Shown here one piece after another: positions 24,795 through 36,999 of a stretch of DNA of 64,000 nucleotides. A program made the position numbers and the translations under genes. The stretch is from Paralvinella palmiformis (lineage: Eukaryota > Annelida > Polychaeta > Terebellida > Alvinellidae), in NCBI GenBank assembly GCA_025642065.1, contig JAODUP010000046.1, forward strand, positions 587,501 through 651,500. Reading direction: 5' to 3'. Within the stretch, counting starts at the first letter, position 1, and each line of letters opens with the position of its first letter. The notes under the pieces are model-generated. The model was not told the origin of the DNA, did not search any database, and saw only the letters and a list, made by a program, of their open reading frames with translations.

Positions 24795-24950
24795 GTTTAC
24801 CTCGACGCTGATCAACCTGGGACATATGATCAAAAGAGTAACCTGAAGAAAACATCCCACAAGCACATATAACACCGACATCGGAAACCAAACCTAGAGA
24901 TTTCCAGGTGCAGCGCTCTAGCTACCCGACCATAGGAGTGGATATGTGTA
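24795..24950 (-). mobile_element. tRNA-derived SINE-like element, family F
   Basis: The minus strand has a tRNA-like head 'atggtcgggtagctagagcgctgca' with 'ggtttggtttccga' in the box B position, then a body ending 'aggttgatcagcgtcgaggtaaac'. Only one copy is present in the window, so the family boundary is uncertain. Confidence 0.5.
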
Positions 24951-25633
24951 CGGTGTGAAAACGTGTTTAAGTTAATGGCACATCTACACACACGCGCGCG
25001 CGCGCGCGCGTATAAATAACAGAATATCTCAAATATCAGATGATGTTTATTGCACACGATACTTCTGTAACATTTTATCAATCCATAAGCCCACAGATAC
25101 ACAACCAAACTTAAACGGGGAAAAGGTGTATATCCAGACGTTTAACATTTGGAATCGAAATTATCAAATGTTTTCAGACCATCGGCTCAATAAACACACC
25201 TCCGGTGCCTCCTTTAACCGACCATATATAAATGAAACGATAAGGGAACTCAATAATGTGTATGGGGGCGGGGGGGGAGAACAACAATATTAGTTAATTG
25301 CATATTTATTAAAAACGTTGATTAAATGTAAAGACTCGGTCCATTACCATTTGTAATTGTTAGTTTATGATGTTAAGCCAATCACGGTTTTATATAGGAC
25401 TTACTATTTTTATTCGGGGAGGTACTAACTTTACTTAGTGATCATAACGTCAAATAAATAAAGTAAGATTAGACATTTATTGGGTAAACGTAACATTATG
25501 ACGACTATATTGACTTGTTTATCAAATTTTCCTTGATGCAATAATCAACTACTATTTCTTAACATAAAAATAATTGATTAATACCTACACATACCAGACA
25601 CCTTAAACACTAGTAATAACAATAAATAAATTA

Positions 25634-25671
<38 letters not shown>

Positions 25672-26162
25672 TTAAATAAACAAGTATAAACATGATTCAG
25701 AATGTAAACATTGCATTTTTATTTGAATAAAACTAATAGAATATCAAGAAATGTGACAGAATATACTTTGGCAAGAAGAATTAAAAAGTGATAAATATTA
25801 AGAACATATTAGTAATGTTTCATATAGAATACAAATAAATAAACGTTTTCATACACTATGATCATAAAAGCCTTCAGTCAGTCAGTCATTTCAAAACAAC
25901 ACATGATAGAATAACAACACTTCATAGTGCCATTTGTAATCAAACCGAATCAACCACTTAATACTAAACGGTATGCGAAGGTATTCACAGTTTTATAGTG
26001 AATCCAGTTCTGTACAAACGAAATATAAATGTAACAGTTGGCACTTTTTTTATAATAGCTCAATTATAACACTGAAAACATGAAATGCATCATTCATAAT
26101 ATTAACATTCTATACACATTACTTGCAATTCATAACTTAATAGTTAAGTCTTAATTATTATG

Positions 26163-26163
<1 letters not shown>

Positions 26164-26222
<59 letters not shown>
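26164..26222. repeat. (TA)n microsatellite
   Basis: About 29 TA units lie downstream of the terminal exon of the five-exon gene, together with shorter TA arrays at 25637-25672. The rest of 25110-26160 is AT-rich with no assigned feature. Confidence 0.95.
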
Positions 26223-26226
<4 letters not shown>

Positions 26227-26324
26227 AGTGTGGGTACGCAAAGCAATTAATGTGTTAAGTAAATATAGCAATATAACACATGTATCACAGACAAGTGCAA
26301 ACATTTACAATAATTGTTCAAGAA

Positions 26325-26360
26325 TCAGTGTGTGTGTGTGTGTGCGCGCGCGCGCGCGTG
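26325..26360. repeat. (GT)n(GC)n Z-DNA-prone tract next to the stop codon
   Basis: Alternating GT then CG dinucleotides begin immediately 3' of the TAA of the five-exon gene on the minus strand, so they would lie in its 3' UTR. Similar tracts occur at 24989-25010 and 26553-26586. Confidence 0.85.
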
Positions 26361-26364
26361 TCCA

Positions 26365-26471
26365 TTAGCCCAACAGATGTTCCCTGCCATTTTTCCTATA
26401 TCTATTATAAAGTACACGATTTCCTGAGATCCTTTTGTTATCTGGTCTCCAAGCCTCCCCGGCATCTTCAC
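26365..26471 (-). CDS. Five-exon gene, exon 5 (terminal)
   Basis: The acceptor 'aaatacccacag' is followed by two bases that complete the split Gly codon from exon 4, then 34 codons ('EDAGEAWRPDNKRISGN...REHLLG') and TAA at 26367-26365. The stop is followed within six bases by an alternating GC/GT tract. Confidence 0.7.
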
Positions 26472-29400
26472 CTGTGGGTATTTTAAAATGATAAATTACT
26501 TGTTCAATAAAAAACAAACATTTTATCTCCTTACCACACACATTCACGCATGCGCACGCACACACGCACACACACACACACACACAATTGGATATGCTTT
26601 ATTAATAACACTTTAATACAGGTATTTATAGTCATCTTCGTTCCAAACTAAAATAGATTGTTGAGGTAGTTTGGCTGGCATTTTATGGACAGGTAAGTGT
26701 TTAACAATACATTATAGTCAACACAGAAACCAAGATCAAAATATTCAATATGAATGTTAATGGACGTTTTAATGGTTGATAAATAACCACATAATGACTA
26801 CAACAACACTAGCCTCAAATAAATTATAAATATTCTTATTATTGGCTGATATAAAGAATTTGTTTCTAAACACAGAATTCACTACATAAAAAATTAACTC
26901 ATGCACTCATCTTAGCCAAGTACTCCCCCGTGGTTGAGTAATGAGTGTTCCTATGTTTAGATGCATTCATTCGGTAATGTTTAATGATTGGCTAAAACCA
27001 TCTCCACAGATGAAACTGAAATACTGTTGGAGCGTTCCACATCCTCATACAAGTGGTTCTTGGCCTACTCTAACAGTCTAAATAGAACACTCCAATAGTG
27101 AAGTGATTACAGTCCTCCACTAAAAACATCTAGGTCAGATTTTAGATTGAATCAGGTCATCTGTATTTTGTATAAACAATCGGAAAGGACAAACGTGACG
27201 TCATCCTTTAACCTTTCTAAATGAATTCCATATGTTGCAACATGATAATTGTGTACGTGGACGTATGTGTATGAATGTGTGTGTGTGTTATTTCGCTTTA
27301 TATATTATTATAGTTATCCTTATCAATCTAGACATCCTAAATAAGTATATAATATACTATATATATATATATATATATATATAAATCTGAGGTTAATCAA
27401 CCAACTCACTCACTCACTCACCACAACCCAATGAGTTGGCAGCACAGTTTGACGCAGATGGCCACCCACCATAAGGAACCTGACAAGTAATGTTTTAACC
27501 CAAACAGATTATTTCTGAAATTATTTGACTGACACGAGACAACTTTTGCTGTTCTGTTATTATTGACTCTTGCATCAAAACAAAACCTGTGATTCGAGCA
27601 ATATTTATCCAACCACTTAGACTATTAGAGATTAGCAAAAGCATCCAAATCTATTATATTCGTGTTTGAAACTGGAAGAACTCTAACATAAAAGCAACAA
27701 AAAAGACAAAAGAATCATCTATTATTCTCCTACTGGTTCTTTGCACATTAACATATTCCAAAATTCAAAATCAGCATCTCTATGATATATGTGAAGATAA
27801 GTATCTCTTTAAAAAATCAGTAAGCATTTTGTTTAACCTTTGCTCTGGTCACATCTGGTACATGTTGTCTAGAGGCATTCGAGAGGAAAGCATCCCATAA
27901 TTGCAGGTATCAATCAGATTCAAGATCAGACCAGGAGGTTTACAGCACAGTTAGAACTCTATCCGAGCACCTTATATCAGGGGTCAATTCAATTCTGGAA
28001 TCGCTTATTTAAAAAAACTGGAATTGGAATTGATAAATTTGGAATTGAAGTTTGCTGCAAAACATTTAAATCCATAAATTAATTTTTTAATTCAGAAATA
28101 TTTCTTCCATGACAATTCTACCTGAAATATAACCTACTCAGTGTAGGTATTCCAATTAGGTACTCAGAGTACCTACTCCAATCACTCAAAAAAATGGAAT
28201 TGGAATTGATCAATTTGATGTGGAATTGACCAAATGGAATTGGAATTGATGAAATTAACCCTATGTCTGCCTTATGAATTGATAAAATTGACCCCATGTC
28301 TGCCTTATTACCCCTAAAGACCCCACATAAGCATACTTCTCTGGGTCAGAAAAGTTAAACCATCAAAATCCACATACCATTGAGGGGGTTGTATTGTCGT
28401 CGTAATGGCTTCTCGTGGGGTACGCCAGGTCCAAGGATCACGCCAAGCTTGTTGTGTACTCTGTTGTACTGCGACCAATACTGACTGGTATTTTGTTCAC
28501 CTGGGGCTGTCATGACGCGTTTTAGTCCTGCTCCCTCGGACATGTTCATCCGATTTTCAAAAGAAGGAAGATGTAACTTGGCAGGCTAAAAAGAAAACAC
28601 GTCAATACTTTTATGATATAACAGAACTGCTTGATGGCTAAACGTCAACATGTAATCTACTTAATAATAACATCACACTAATATGTGAACCTCGGCATGA
28701 TAAGCACATATTGTGGTGTATCTGTAATAAATGATTTAACGACACTGCTAATATTGCTGTATACATTTACGAACTTCATTCACTTTCACTGTGTTGGTTC
28801 AGAATGACTACATAATTTAGCGTATATCTTTCCAAATGTCACTAACAAGGACTTATGCTATTAAAATAATGGCTAACAAAATTTCACAAACATACAACAA
28901 TAATAAAGCTTTAATGTAAAGAAAGACTTATTCAAACAATGATCTCAATGCCAAATTTGGCAAGTTTATGACACAATGTCAAAAACTGCGGATTAATCCA
29001 GGGTTTAGGGCTTCATGCCATAAACAGGTTTATGACATGATACCATCATAAACTGTCAAAAGCTAAAAACAAATTAATATTGGCATAGCCAACAGATTTG
29101 TGGCATAATGTGAAAAGTAATTTTTAGAAGGGCTTAAATTATTAATATGTTATTAATATAATCTTGTAATAATCAAAGTAAAATTATTATACAATAAGTT
29201 AGGGCCTCATTATTAGACTATAGTAATCATATACTGGTATTGTTTGTAACCAAAATCAATTGACTTCATTGATCTGCTATTTGTTTCTTAGAGCTTAGGG
29301 GGCGGCACTAATTCAATAGAACTATTTATTCAATTAGACATTGCCCTCTTGGGTTGGTGCAGGGGCGCCTCCGTTGTCTAGCGGTAGCGTGTTGGACCAC

Positions 29401-32400
29401 AGATCACTACCACCCATGTTCGAATCCTGTTCTAAGACCAGTCATAAAATTGGATGATTAACATATGGCATATTTAGCATAGACATAACCATCATATTCT
29501 AAGTGGTGATGTAATTACCATCCCATTGGGAATATTACTACAGTAAGAGAGACCAACATAAAATATTATTTTACATTCATGTTTGTAATATATAAATATA
29601 CTACTTCTGATATAATGATAATTCACAACTGATTCTAAGCAAAACAGATCAAAGGCGAAAGTTAGAAAAAAAATCACAAAATTTAGTGAACAGAGGTTTA
29701 TGACAGTTCATGATGGCATAAAGGTATTTACGAAGGGTTTATGACACTGTCATAAACAGGTTTATGACTGTCATAAACCCAACCCTGCTGACTATTGCAT
29801 ATTTTTACTTTGACATCTATCTTGTTGCTAAATTTCCTTGCTCCTGTAATAATCTTTATGTGTGAACCGTTGCTCTTTCATAGCCACTTGTGTGTATATG
29901 GTTGACTAAATGGCCCAAGATGAAACACCCTTCGGACACGCCCAGGCCAGACTTTGAACCCAGATGGTAGAGGTACATGTTTGTGGCCAACTAAACTACC
30001 ATTTTGTCAATAGAGGCCCCCTAATCTTTAAATATAAAAACCAGTCAAATATCTAAATCCTGTTTCTTACTTCAGCAGACTATCAAAATTCGAGCGCAAA
30101 TTTTCTTATTCCAGAAATTCAACAGTTACCGGATTTGGTGAACAGTTTCTAATGAGTGTTCTAAAAGCAGATCATCCGACACATTATGCTTGGGTCAGTT
30201 TATAATAATAATTAACATGTACTCGAACGTGGACCATCTGATAATACTGTGAGTCGTGATGGCTCAGTGACGAAGGTGGTCAACCAGGAAAGTGGAAGGT
30301 CCCCGGTCTGAATCCATCAAAACACCACTCGATCACTTTTCATAAGCTCACTGGTTGTTGAGTCGTTTTAACCTCGGCCCTGATCAGATCTGGAATCTAT
30401 AGATGAGAGACAACTGCCAGAGGAAACTTATTCTTCAAACCCAGACTCGAAACGATCAGTAGTTGTTGACTCAATGATATGACATGAGCAGTTGATGTTA
30501 GACGCTGATGGATTACTGTGGATTATGGACCTGTAATGGATAGCTGGAAACAAAATACCTGTATGGTGACGATGACTGTATAGGGCCATTATTACTGGGC
30601 GGGGGAGGAGGGGTGGGTGAAATCAAATAAAACTGTAAATATTGTTGTTTTACGGCCACTTTTGTCCACATGGTAGGACAAATGGGCCGAGTGACCCCCA
30701 AAAGTAATGAAGCAAAGTCAAAGATGAAACACCCTTCAGATATGCCTACGCCGAGATTCAAACTTGGGTGGTAGTGATCTATGATCCAACACACTACTGT
30801 TAGACCATGGAGGCGCCCCGTGCCCGCCATTTAAAGGCAATGATGTGAAGAGAAAGATGAAACATCCTTTTGACATTTCTTGGCTGGGATTTGAACTCAG
30901 GTGCTACAGATCAGTGACAGTTGAAATAAAGTAAAACGCTTAGATTTAACCAGGGGATGTCAAAACCTCGTAATAGCACACCTTGTTTTCAATTATAAAC
31001 CTCTAAGTAACTAAGAAAACACTGTCATAGCAGGACAGTGACACTTTATCTATATTATTGACAACTTTAAAATAACATTTGTGTAGCTCGTCATCATGTA
31101 GCATATCCTTATTAGCTCATCCTAACGCATCTTATCATCAGGTATCTCGTAATCATCATTGTAGCTCACCATCAGCTCACTGAAGGCCATGTTGTCATCA
31201 GCAAGTACCTGACCACTGCCACCTTCTCCACAGTGTATCCATGTTCACACACACACACACACACACAGAGAGTCTTAATACCCAGCACCAAGACCATCAG
31301 ATATAAAAGGAAATCGACAAGCTTCAGTAGATCATAGTATACTCTCAAGACCATGGACTTAATGTACTGTGCTGATCTATTTTAATATGGTATTCTATAT
31401 TGTTGTATATGTCGCTGTTCTCACTCTGAGCACATCACAAGAGTCCTTTCTCATAGATGTTCACTTCGCTGACAACACATTATAGACTATCCATATTCCA
31501 TACATTGTTCAAACAGAAAATAGTCATTCGGCACTGGAATGAGTTGAGTTGTTTAGCCTCAGCACTGGTCAAACCTAAGACATACGGCTGGGGGGCGACC
31601 ACCTTGGGAAACAAATCCCACAAAAACAGAATTGAACCCACAAATGGAATATTACAGGGCAGTCGTCTTACCCACTGTGCCATTGGAACACAGCGATTTT
31701 GTATATTGGATTACATATTGAGGTTGACAGCCCAATCATTGGACAAAGAAAAAACAAATGTTCTTTCTAAAATTTATTTCTGATAAACCCTTCTCTTGTC
31801 AAAACAATCATTTCGGAATTAGACGGGTCTACTCTCAGTTTGTTTATTCGACTAAGTTTAATTATTTCATAATTAATGCCAACTGAGATAGTCAATTGTG
31901 TCAGGCCAATCAATTCAGGATAGTCATCGTAAAATGGTTGAAGAGCTACAGGATTTCCTAATATGTAAAGCTATGAGGTGGTAATATAATAATAATCTTA
32001 TTCCATTATCCTATGCCTCTATATATGCACAGCCACATTCATCTATTCAAGCAAAACATTCTGCCAATCTTACAAGATGACCCCATTCTTAAGAAAAGCA
32101 TGGATCAATTCAGTGGATATCTCGCAGTGTTTGCTCTAAGCCTGTCAAGATTAAATACAATGAACCTCGTGGAAAATATGACAAGAGTTCACACTGCACG
32201 CTCCAGCGACCATTATGATACTTTAACTACACCCGCTTCTCATAATACAAAGGTCTAGTCGGCGATAGTACTAGAAGCTACCTGCAATATCAACCAAAAA
32301 TAGTTACCTTTTGTAAGCCATAAACCAGTCTGATCTCCTCGACAAACTCTGGTCTAGCCTGACACTCAGGATAGCCCTTGGGTATTGAAAATCAATCAAT

Positions 32401-34139
32401 ATATTGATTGGTTTCTAGACACAGACTGTTTAGCATATTTGCCGATCTATAAGTCCTGTACATTAAACACGAATTAATCTTCAGGTAGCCAAGTTTGTAA
32501 AACAGCTTAGCCCTAATGTGGTCCAACAGCTTTTGTGTCTCTGTCGAGTTACACAACAAACACAAGTCAGCAGTTCTTTTTTACGGCCAAATCTAAATAT
32601 TTATAATACACAAGATCCAGGTTTTTAGCAAAGGATCAACTGTTCAGACAAGTATCATCTAAGACAGCCAACTTTCCAAATATTTCTTTTGGATAAAGTC
32701 TAGAACCTCTTCCATAAGAGGTAGCAGGCATGTAACTTCATATATAGGAAAATCGGACACCGGCAATTTTATTTCTCCCAAAAGACATTTGACTACTTTG
32801 GGATCTTTCAAGATTACAAAGAAGTTTACTATAGGAATATATATATATAAGAAAGCAATGTATATGATATTAAAATCTATAGGTATACACACTTGTCTAC
32901 TTACTGGATCAACTTCTCTTTTAACAAAGTTATTTACGTAAGAACTTTTCCATTCAGGCGGATCGTCACCAAATGATAATTGTGACACATGCTGACTACC
33001 ACATTTCTTGCTCCTCTCTGGATGACTGATTCCTCCCAAATACTGGAATTAATCAAATGTATAACATACAATTATAAACAAACAAACTAAACAGCAACAC
33101 TAGCAAAAAAATTGTTTTTTCTTGTGTTCCAATTATCCAAAGAAGAAAAAGATTAAGTTAAAACAAAATAAAACACTGTTTCTGAGAATTGTATAAAAAT
33201 ATCACAAAACTGCGTAGCAGAAATATCTGCAAACAAATTTGGCAGTGTTTTAGCCTTTACTTAAAATCTTTTTATTTATGTTGAGAATGTGCAGAGAAGA
33301 TATTTTATAATAATAATAACAACAGAGGTACAGTAACAATGTTTTCTCCACTGACAGGTCATATATTCCAAATTATATTGGTCTTCCATGTACCGCTCCT
33401 TTATTAGAGTCAGACAGCCATGTAAAACAGTTATCATACTGACCATTCCATGTTAATTAATACAAACTAGGGATTAAGCCATGACAATATAGCTTTCTTC
33501 GACATCTTGTAAAAAGGTCTAAACCACAGCACACCAGTGGTTTATGCTTGGGCACACAAGATGTTAAAATCTGGAGGTTGTATCCCACCATTAAAATATC
33601 GAGCAAATTTAGAAAATAATTTCTATATTTGGTAAATATAAATTTAAAAAATACACAAAAAAACATACATGATAGACATATCCAGACTGAGCCATTTAAT
33701 AATATATGCGTAAAGATAAACTAATACATATCAAACAATACTGTATATTACCCATGCACCTCTTTTTAGTAACATAATGATAACTTTACTGATATAATTT
33801 CTTCGGAATACCTAACATCAAATGGGTGGCAGCAGAGATTGCTGCACCAGAAAAGCCAGATACCTGTTTAGATGTTGTCAGATAGTCAGTATAGGGCTGC
33901 GTTGGTAGGTGGAGAGTAGTCTGATGCATTGGTCTAGTTCCGCGCCCATACGTCGCTGGTAGGTGTCTACTTCTGATCTTGTACGGGACATCCGTAACAA
34001 ACGTGACCAGGTCTCCTTGATCTGCTATAACAGAGGTGGCACATTTTCCCTGTCCAAAGCCGACATATCCATTTGATTTAGTTTCCATGCCAGATGATTC
34101 ATATACCATTCTCTCTTCAGAAATGGCCGCCGAAGCCAT
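26365..34139 (-). CDS. Five-exon gene, 265-residue uncharacterised protein
   Basis: Joining five minus-strand segments (34139-33864, 33042-32905, 32376-32308, 28585-28378, 26471-26365) gives 798 bases, that is 265 codons and TAA, with no internal stop. All four introns are GT-AG with matching phases (0, 0, 0, 1). The start ATG at 34139 has G at -3 and +4. The protein is soluble, with no signal peptide or membrane segment. It has short Tyr/Trp/Pro-rich motifs such as 'GYVGFGQGKCATSV' near residue 24, 'WKSSYVNNFVKRE' near 123 and 'SQYWSQYNRVHNK' near 193, and a basic C terminus ending 'HLLG'. Such spaced Tyr/Trp motifs are common in small proteins bound along ciliary or sperm microtubules; that link is a guess. 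I do not recognise the family. Introns 3 and 4 are swollen by SINEs and MITE-like repeats. Confidence 0.75.
27978..28308. mobile_element. MITE-like element with GGGGTCAATT ends
   Basis: The left end 'ggggtcaattcaatt' and the right end 'aattgacccc' are inverse copies. Between them are many 'ggaattggaattgat' repeats in both orientations. The last 40 bp are partly duplicated ('ccctatgtctgccttat' twice). It has no coding capacity and lies in intron 4 of the five-exon gene. Confidence 0.65.
28378..28585 (-). CDS. Five-exon gene, exon 4 (residues 162-231)
   Basis: The strong acceptor 'ttttctttttag' and donor 'AATG|gtatgt' bound 208 bases encoding 'PAKLHLPSFENR...' to 'RRQYNPLN' plus one base (phase 1). 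It is the longest internal exon and carries the Trp/Tyr cluster. Confidence 0.75.
28955..29795. mobile_element. MITE-like element with TTTATGACA subterminal repeats
   Basis: The ends (28965-29065 and 29690-29790) are inverse copies rich in 'cataaacaggtttatgacatgatac' and its complement, so each end is itself palindromic. The middle is AT-rich and contains a SINE B copy at 29362-29455. It lies in intron 3 of the five-exon gene. Confidence 0.6.
29362..29455 (+). mobile_element. SINE family B, 5' part (best box A)
   Basis: The tRNA-like head is well kept: 'cgttgtctagcggtagcgtgttggacc' followed by 'gttcgaatcctg' as box B. The 3' half is missing or diverged. Confidence 0.8.
29878..30021 (-). mobile_element. 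SINE family B copy
   Basis: The minus orientation has the head 'gggggcctctattgac' at the high end and box-B-like 'gttcaaagtctgg' near 29960. It shares 'agatgaaacacccttcggaca' with neighbouring copies. Confidence 0.7.
30245..30510 (+). mobile_element. tRNA-derived SINE-like element, family C
   Basis: The head 'gatggctcagtgacgaaggtggtcaacc' and 'ggtccccggtctgaatcc' look like the two Pol III boxes of a tRNA-type promoter, followed by a unique body. Only one copy is seen in the window. Confidence 0.5.
30641..30820 (-). mobile_element. SINE family B, near full length
   Basis: The minus orientation reads from 'ggggcgcctccatggtctaacagtag' (30817 downwards) through 'gtttgaatctcggcgtaggcatatctgaa' to the tail 'ggccgtaaaacaacaat' at 30641-30657. 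All family B blocks are present. Confidence 0.85.
30842..30918 (-). mobile_element. SINE family B fragment
   Basis: A partial minus-oriented copy ('aagatgaaacatccttttgaca', 'gatttgaactcaggtgctac') directly follows the copy at 30641-30820. Confidence 0.6.
31590..31692 (-). mobile_element. tRNA-derived SINE-like element, family E
   Basis: The minus strand shows 'atggcacagtgggtaagacgactgccctgtaa' followed by 'tgtgggttcaattctg', a tRNA-like head, and a short body. The overlapping open frames on both strands are shadows. It lies in intron 3 of the five-exon gene. Confidence 0.6.
32308..32376 (-). CDS. Five-exon gene, exon 3 (residues 139-161)
   Basis: A 23-codon micro-exon ('GYPECQARPEFVEEIRLVYG...') lies between acceptor 'caatacccaag' and donor 'AAG|gtaact'. 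The acceptor has a weak pyrimidine tract. Support comes from phase 0 at both ends, matching its neighbours, and from the open coding-like composition. Confidence 0.6.
32905..33042 (-). CDS. Five-exon gene, exon 2 (residues 93-138)
   Basis: The acceptor 'ttccag|TAT' and consensus donor 'CCA|gtaagt' bound 46 codons ('YLGGISHPERSKK...VKREVDP'). Phase is 0 at both ends. Confidence 0.75.
33864..34139 (-). CDS. Five-exon gene, exon 1 (residues 1-92)
   Basis: The exon starts 'MASAAISEERMVYESS', runs 92 codons and ends 'DYLTTSKQ' at a donor 'cag|gtatct'. The phase is 0. The frame stays open into the intron for eight further codons, but the acceptor at 33043 and frame continuity favour splicing here. 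Confidence 0.75.
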
Positions 34140-34227
34140 GGCTAAGTCATTTGTATCCCAACATATAAATCAAATCCTACTTCGGACATATGTTTATGTT
34201 CCCCACTCAGCGCCTACAGTAAAATAG

Positions 34228-36310
34228 AAACAAATATGGTAGATTATACTGTAGACTGGTACAAGTTAGCCACAGAAGGTTTACCTATTTCACAAAATAT
34301 ACTGCATTAGATAATATTATAATACTATGAAATTAACTGATCACTCACATTGTAAAGACGAACTGATAAACCACTCAAAACATCAAGTGGTTACCAAGTA
34401 CAGCAATATAAGAGCAATAAAACACTACTCTAGAGTTATAGTTGGACTCTTAATGATATCTAGGTAAGTCTGCTACATCTGTATTAAGTACCTCTTTAAG
34501 CACCTTAAGTATAATCTTCTTACAGATAATACAGTGCATTATGCAAATTTGGTATATCGTCATTATTATTTATCTCAAAATAATATTCTATTTACTGGAA
34601 AACACACTCTGACCAGGCAAGTTTACAAAAGTTGCATTACAGATCAGACACACAGAGTTTACAATTATATGGACATAATATATAATGACAGAATAGTCAT
34701 TACACAGACAAGTTATAGGGAATCTATTAAGCAGCAGGATATTTACTCAGTTTACACAGTTCAAAATATTAATCTATTTCACATCAGACAATTTAAAATT
34801 TTTGTTCACAGATTATTTACTATAATAATAACACTTTAAATAAATATCATAATGTAACAATCTGGGTTAATCATATTACTGAATTACTTACTATTTAATT
34901 TACGAATAGAAAAGAACTCCAGTTGGGAGTAATCAATATATATATTACCACGGATTTACTCTATCTTGCTATTCAAATTATTACTTACTCAGTAATAGCA
35001 TACAAATATTATCCTCCTTCGAATTTATGAAATAAAAAGTAATAGGCTATGTGATAACAAAAATTATGAAGTTTTTGCTACATAAAGTTTATATAGTTTT
35101 CTCATAGCTCTGAAAATGAGAAGAAAAAATTATGGAATCACACGATGAACAAGTTTTCTTATATTATAATAGATTTTGCTTTCACTTTTGACTCTTTAAT
35201 TAAAATAGCACTTCATTAACAATAATGTGTGATAGTTTCATTTGTTTAGATTCATTCATCGCTTTTCAGATCTGATACGGATAGGTCATAGGAGAAGTGA
35301 TAAATGAGTCTTAAATTTATAAATGTCGTAGATTTCATGTTACATATGAATTAAAAAACTTTCTATTTCTCCTTTTCTTATGTGAAAAGCTGATTCTAAC
35401 AGTATAATCTAACAGTCAATACTTCTATGACTATCACTGTGTCACAGTGTATGAGTATGTCTCGATGAGTATGTTGTACTTACTAACTTACTGTCATAAC
35501 TGCAACTAGTAGTACTAGATATATAATGATAGTCATAGACGCAATGAGATATAGGCCTATGTCAGTATGGCTATCACTATGTTAGTTGTTACTATGTTAT
35601 GTATGAGTATCTACTATCTGAGTATCAGTATGTCACTATGTCACGTATGTGAAAAATAATAACATTAAATTAATTATCAATATCGCCACCGATTAAAAAG
35701 TCATACATACGCTGGAGAGAAAATGTTGCGGAAAACAAACATGCCTATACATCTTACCCTTTCAAGCCATGACAAACACACGAAACACTTTACTAACAAA
35801 ACAAATCACCACCCAATGTCAACAACACGATGGTAGAGGCATGATTGTATAACAGCCTTAGCACAACCAAGCTAATTTCTTCATACATAAGAAATTCGCG
35901 TATATAGTTCCATGCAAGACACTTACTAAACCTAACTAAGCGTAATATAATTAACAGATTATGCCACATACATTTATATCTATGTTCCTCGACAGTTATT
36001 ATAATCAGTATTTGCATGTTATATGAGATTACTATAAAAAAATAACTTGGCGCATAGATACAGAGCCATCGTCATGGAAATAACAAACTATTCTGCCTAT
36101 TACGTTCTTGCCATGTTTACCAATTCCATCATAACGTATTACATAATACTTTTTTAAAACATTCAACACCATACTGTTATGACATTTCACAAAATTGAAC
36201 TGGATATCACCATGAGAGATAGAGTAAAGGGTTCTAGTTCTGATTATAGTGGTGTAAAATAAAAATAAACTTAGCACGTGAACCAATATCCCGGAGAGCA
36301 GTTGTCCTTG
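34228..36310. other. AT-rich upstream region of the five-exon gene
   Basis: This region upstream of the start codon would hold the promoter, but I cannot place a TATA box or initiator with confidence. A diverged repeat of 'gtcactatgtta(t)gtatgagtat'-type units spans about 35420-35650. Nothing else is assigned. Confidence 0.4.
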
Positions 36311-36510
36311 GTCTGGTCTAATAAGTGCTGGATTAACCATTAAGCAAAATAAGCACGTGCTTTGGGTAAATGGTTTACGGCACAAAAGAAATAACTTATG
36401 GTTGGAAATATAATTTCGAAGTGTTCACGGTGTCCTAGTGACGTTATATAGAATTGTCCAAGACTAAACTTGACTGATTTCTTCACGCAAGTACCACAAC
36501 ATGATATACT

Positions 36511-36692
36511 GGCGCCTTCGTGGTCTACCGGTAGTGTGGTGGATCACAACTCACTACCACCTGTGTTCGAATCTCAACTTGGGCATATCTGAAATTTGTT
36601 TCATCTTTGAATTCTCTTCATTACCTCTGGAGGTCGCTCGGCCCATTTAGCCTACAATGTGCACAAAGGTAGCCGTTAAACATCAATCATCA
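36511..36692 (+). mobile_element. SINE family B, near full length, nested in the hAT element
   Basis: The head is 'ggcgccttcgtggtctaccggtag', box B is 'tgttcgaatctcaac', and the body and tail ('ggcccatttagcctacaatgtgcac', 'ttaaacatcaatcatcac') are all present. Confidence 0.9.
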
Positions 36693-36999
36693 CAACATGA
36701 TATACCGATCAAGGATTAAAACCAATCTCCGACATCAGAACTGGACACAAATACCACTTTGATCACTTCAAAATAAAAATATGATGATCTTGGAGGGTGG
36801 GTTATGGTATTCACCATCAACAGAATCAGTTTATTGTTTTGTTGGTAAGCTGTTTGTTTTTAAACATTTCTCACATTTTGTTACAAGAGAACTGTTCTGT
36901 GACTGGCGAAATTGATCCTAATTAAAAAAAGAACTACTCACCTAGACTCTATGTTAACATACTTAACTCTCACAAGGCTTAGGGTTGGGGCAACAGTTG

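Noticed and set aside
31457..31783. Overlapping open frames on both strands
   Set aside because: They cover a tRNA-headed SINE-like repeat, and codon structure is absent.
34036..34839. Plus-strand open frames at 34036-34227 and 34534-34839
   Set aside because: The first is the antisense shadow of exon 1 of the five-exon gene. The second lies in very AT-rich DNA without splice sites or recognisable motifs.
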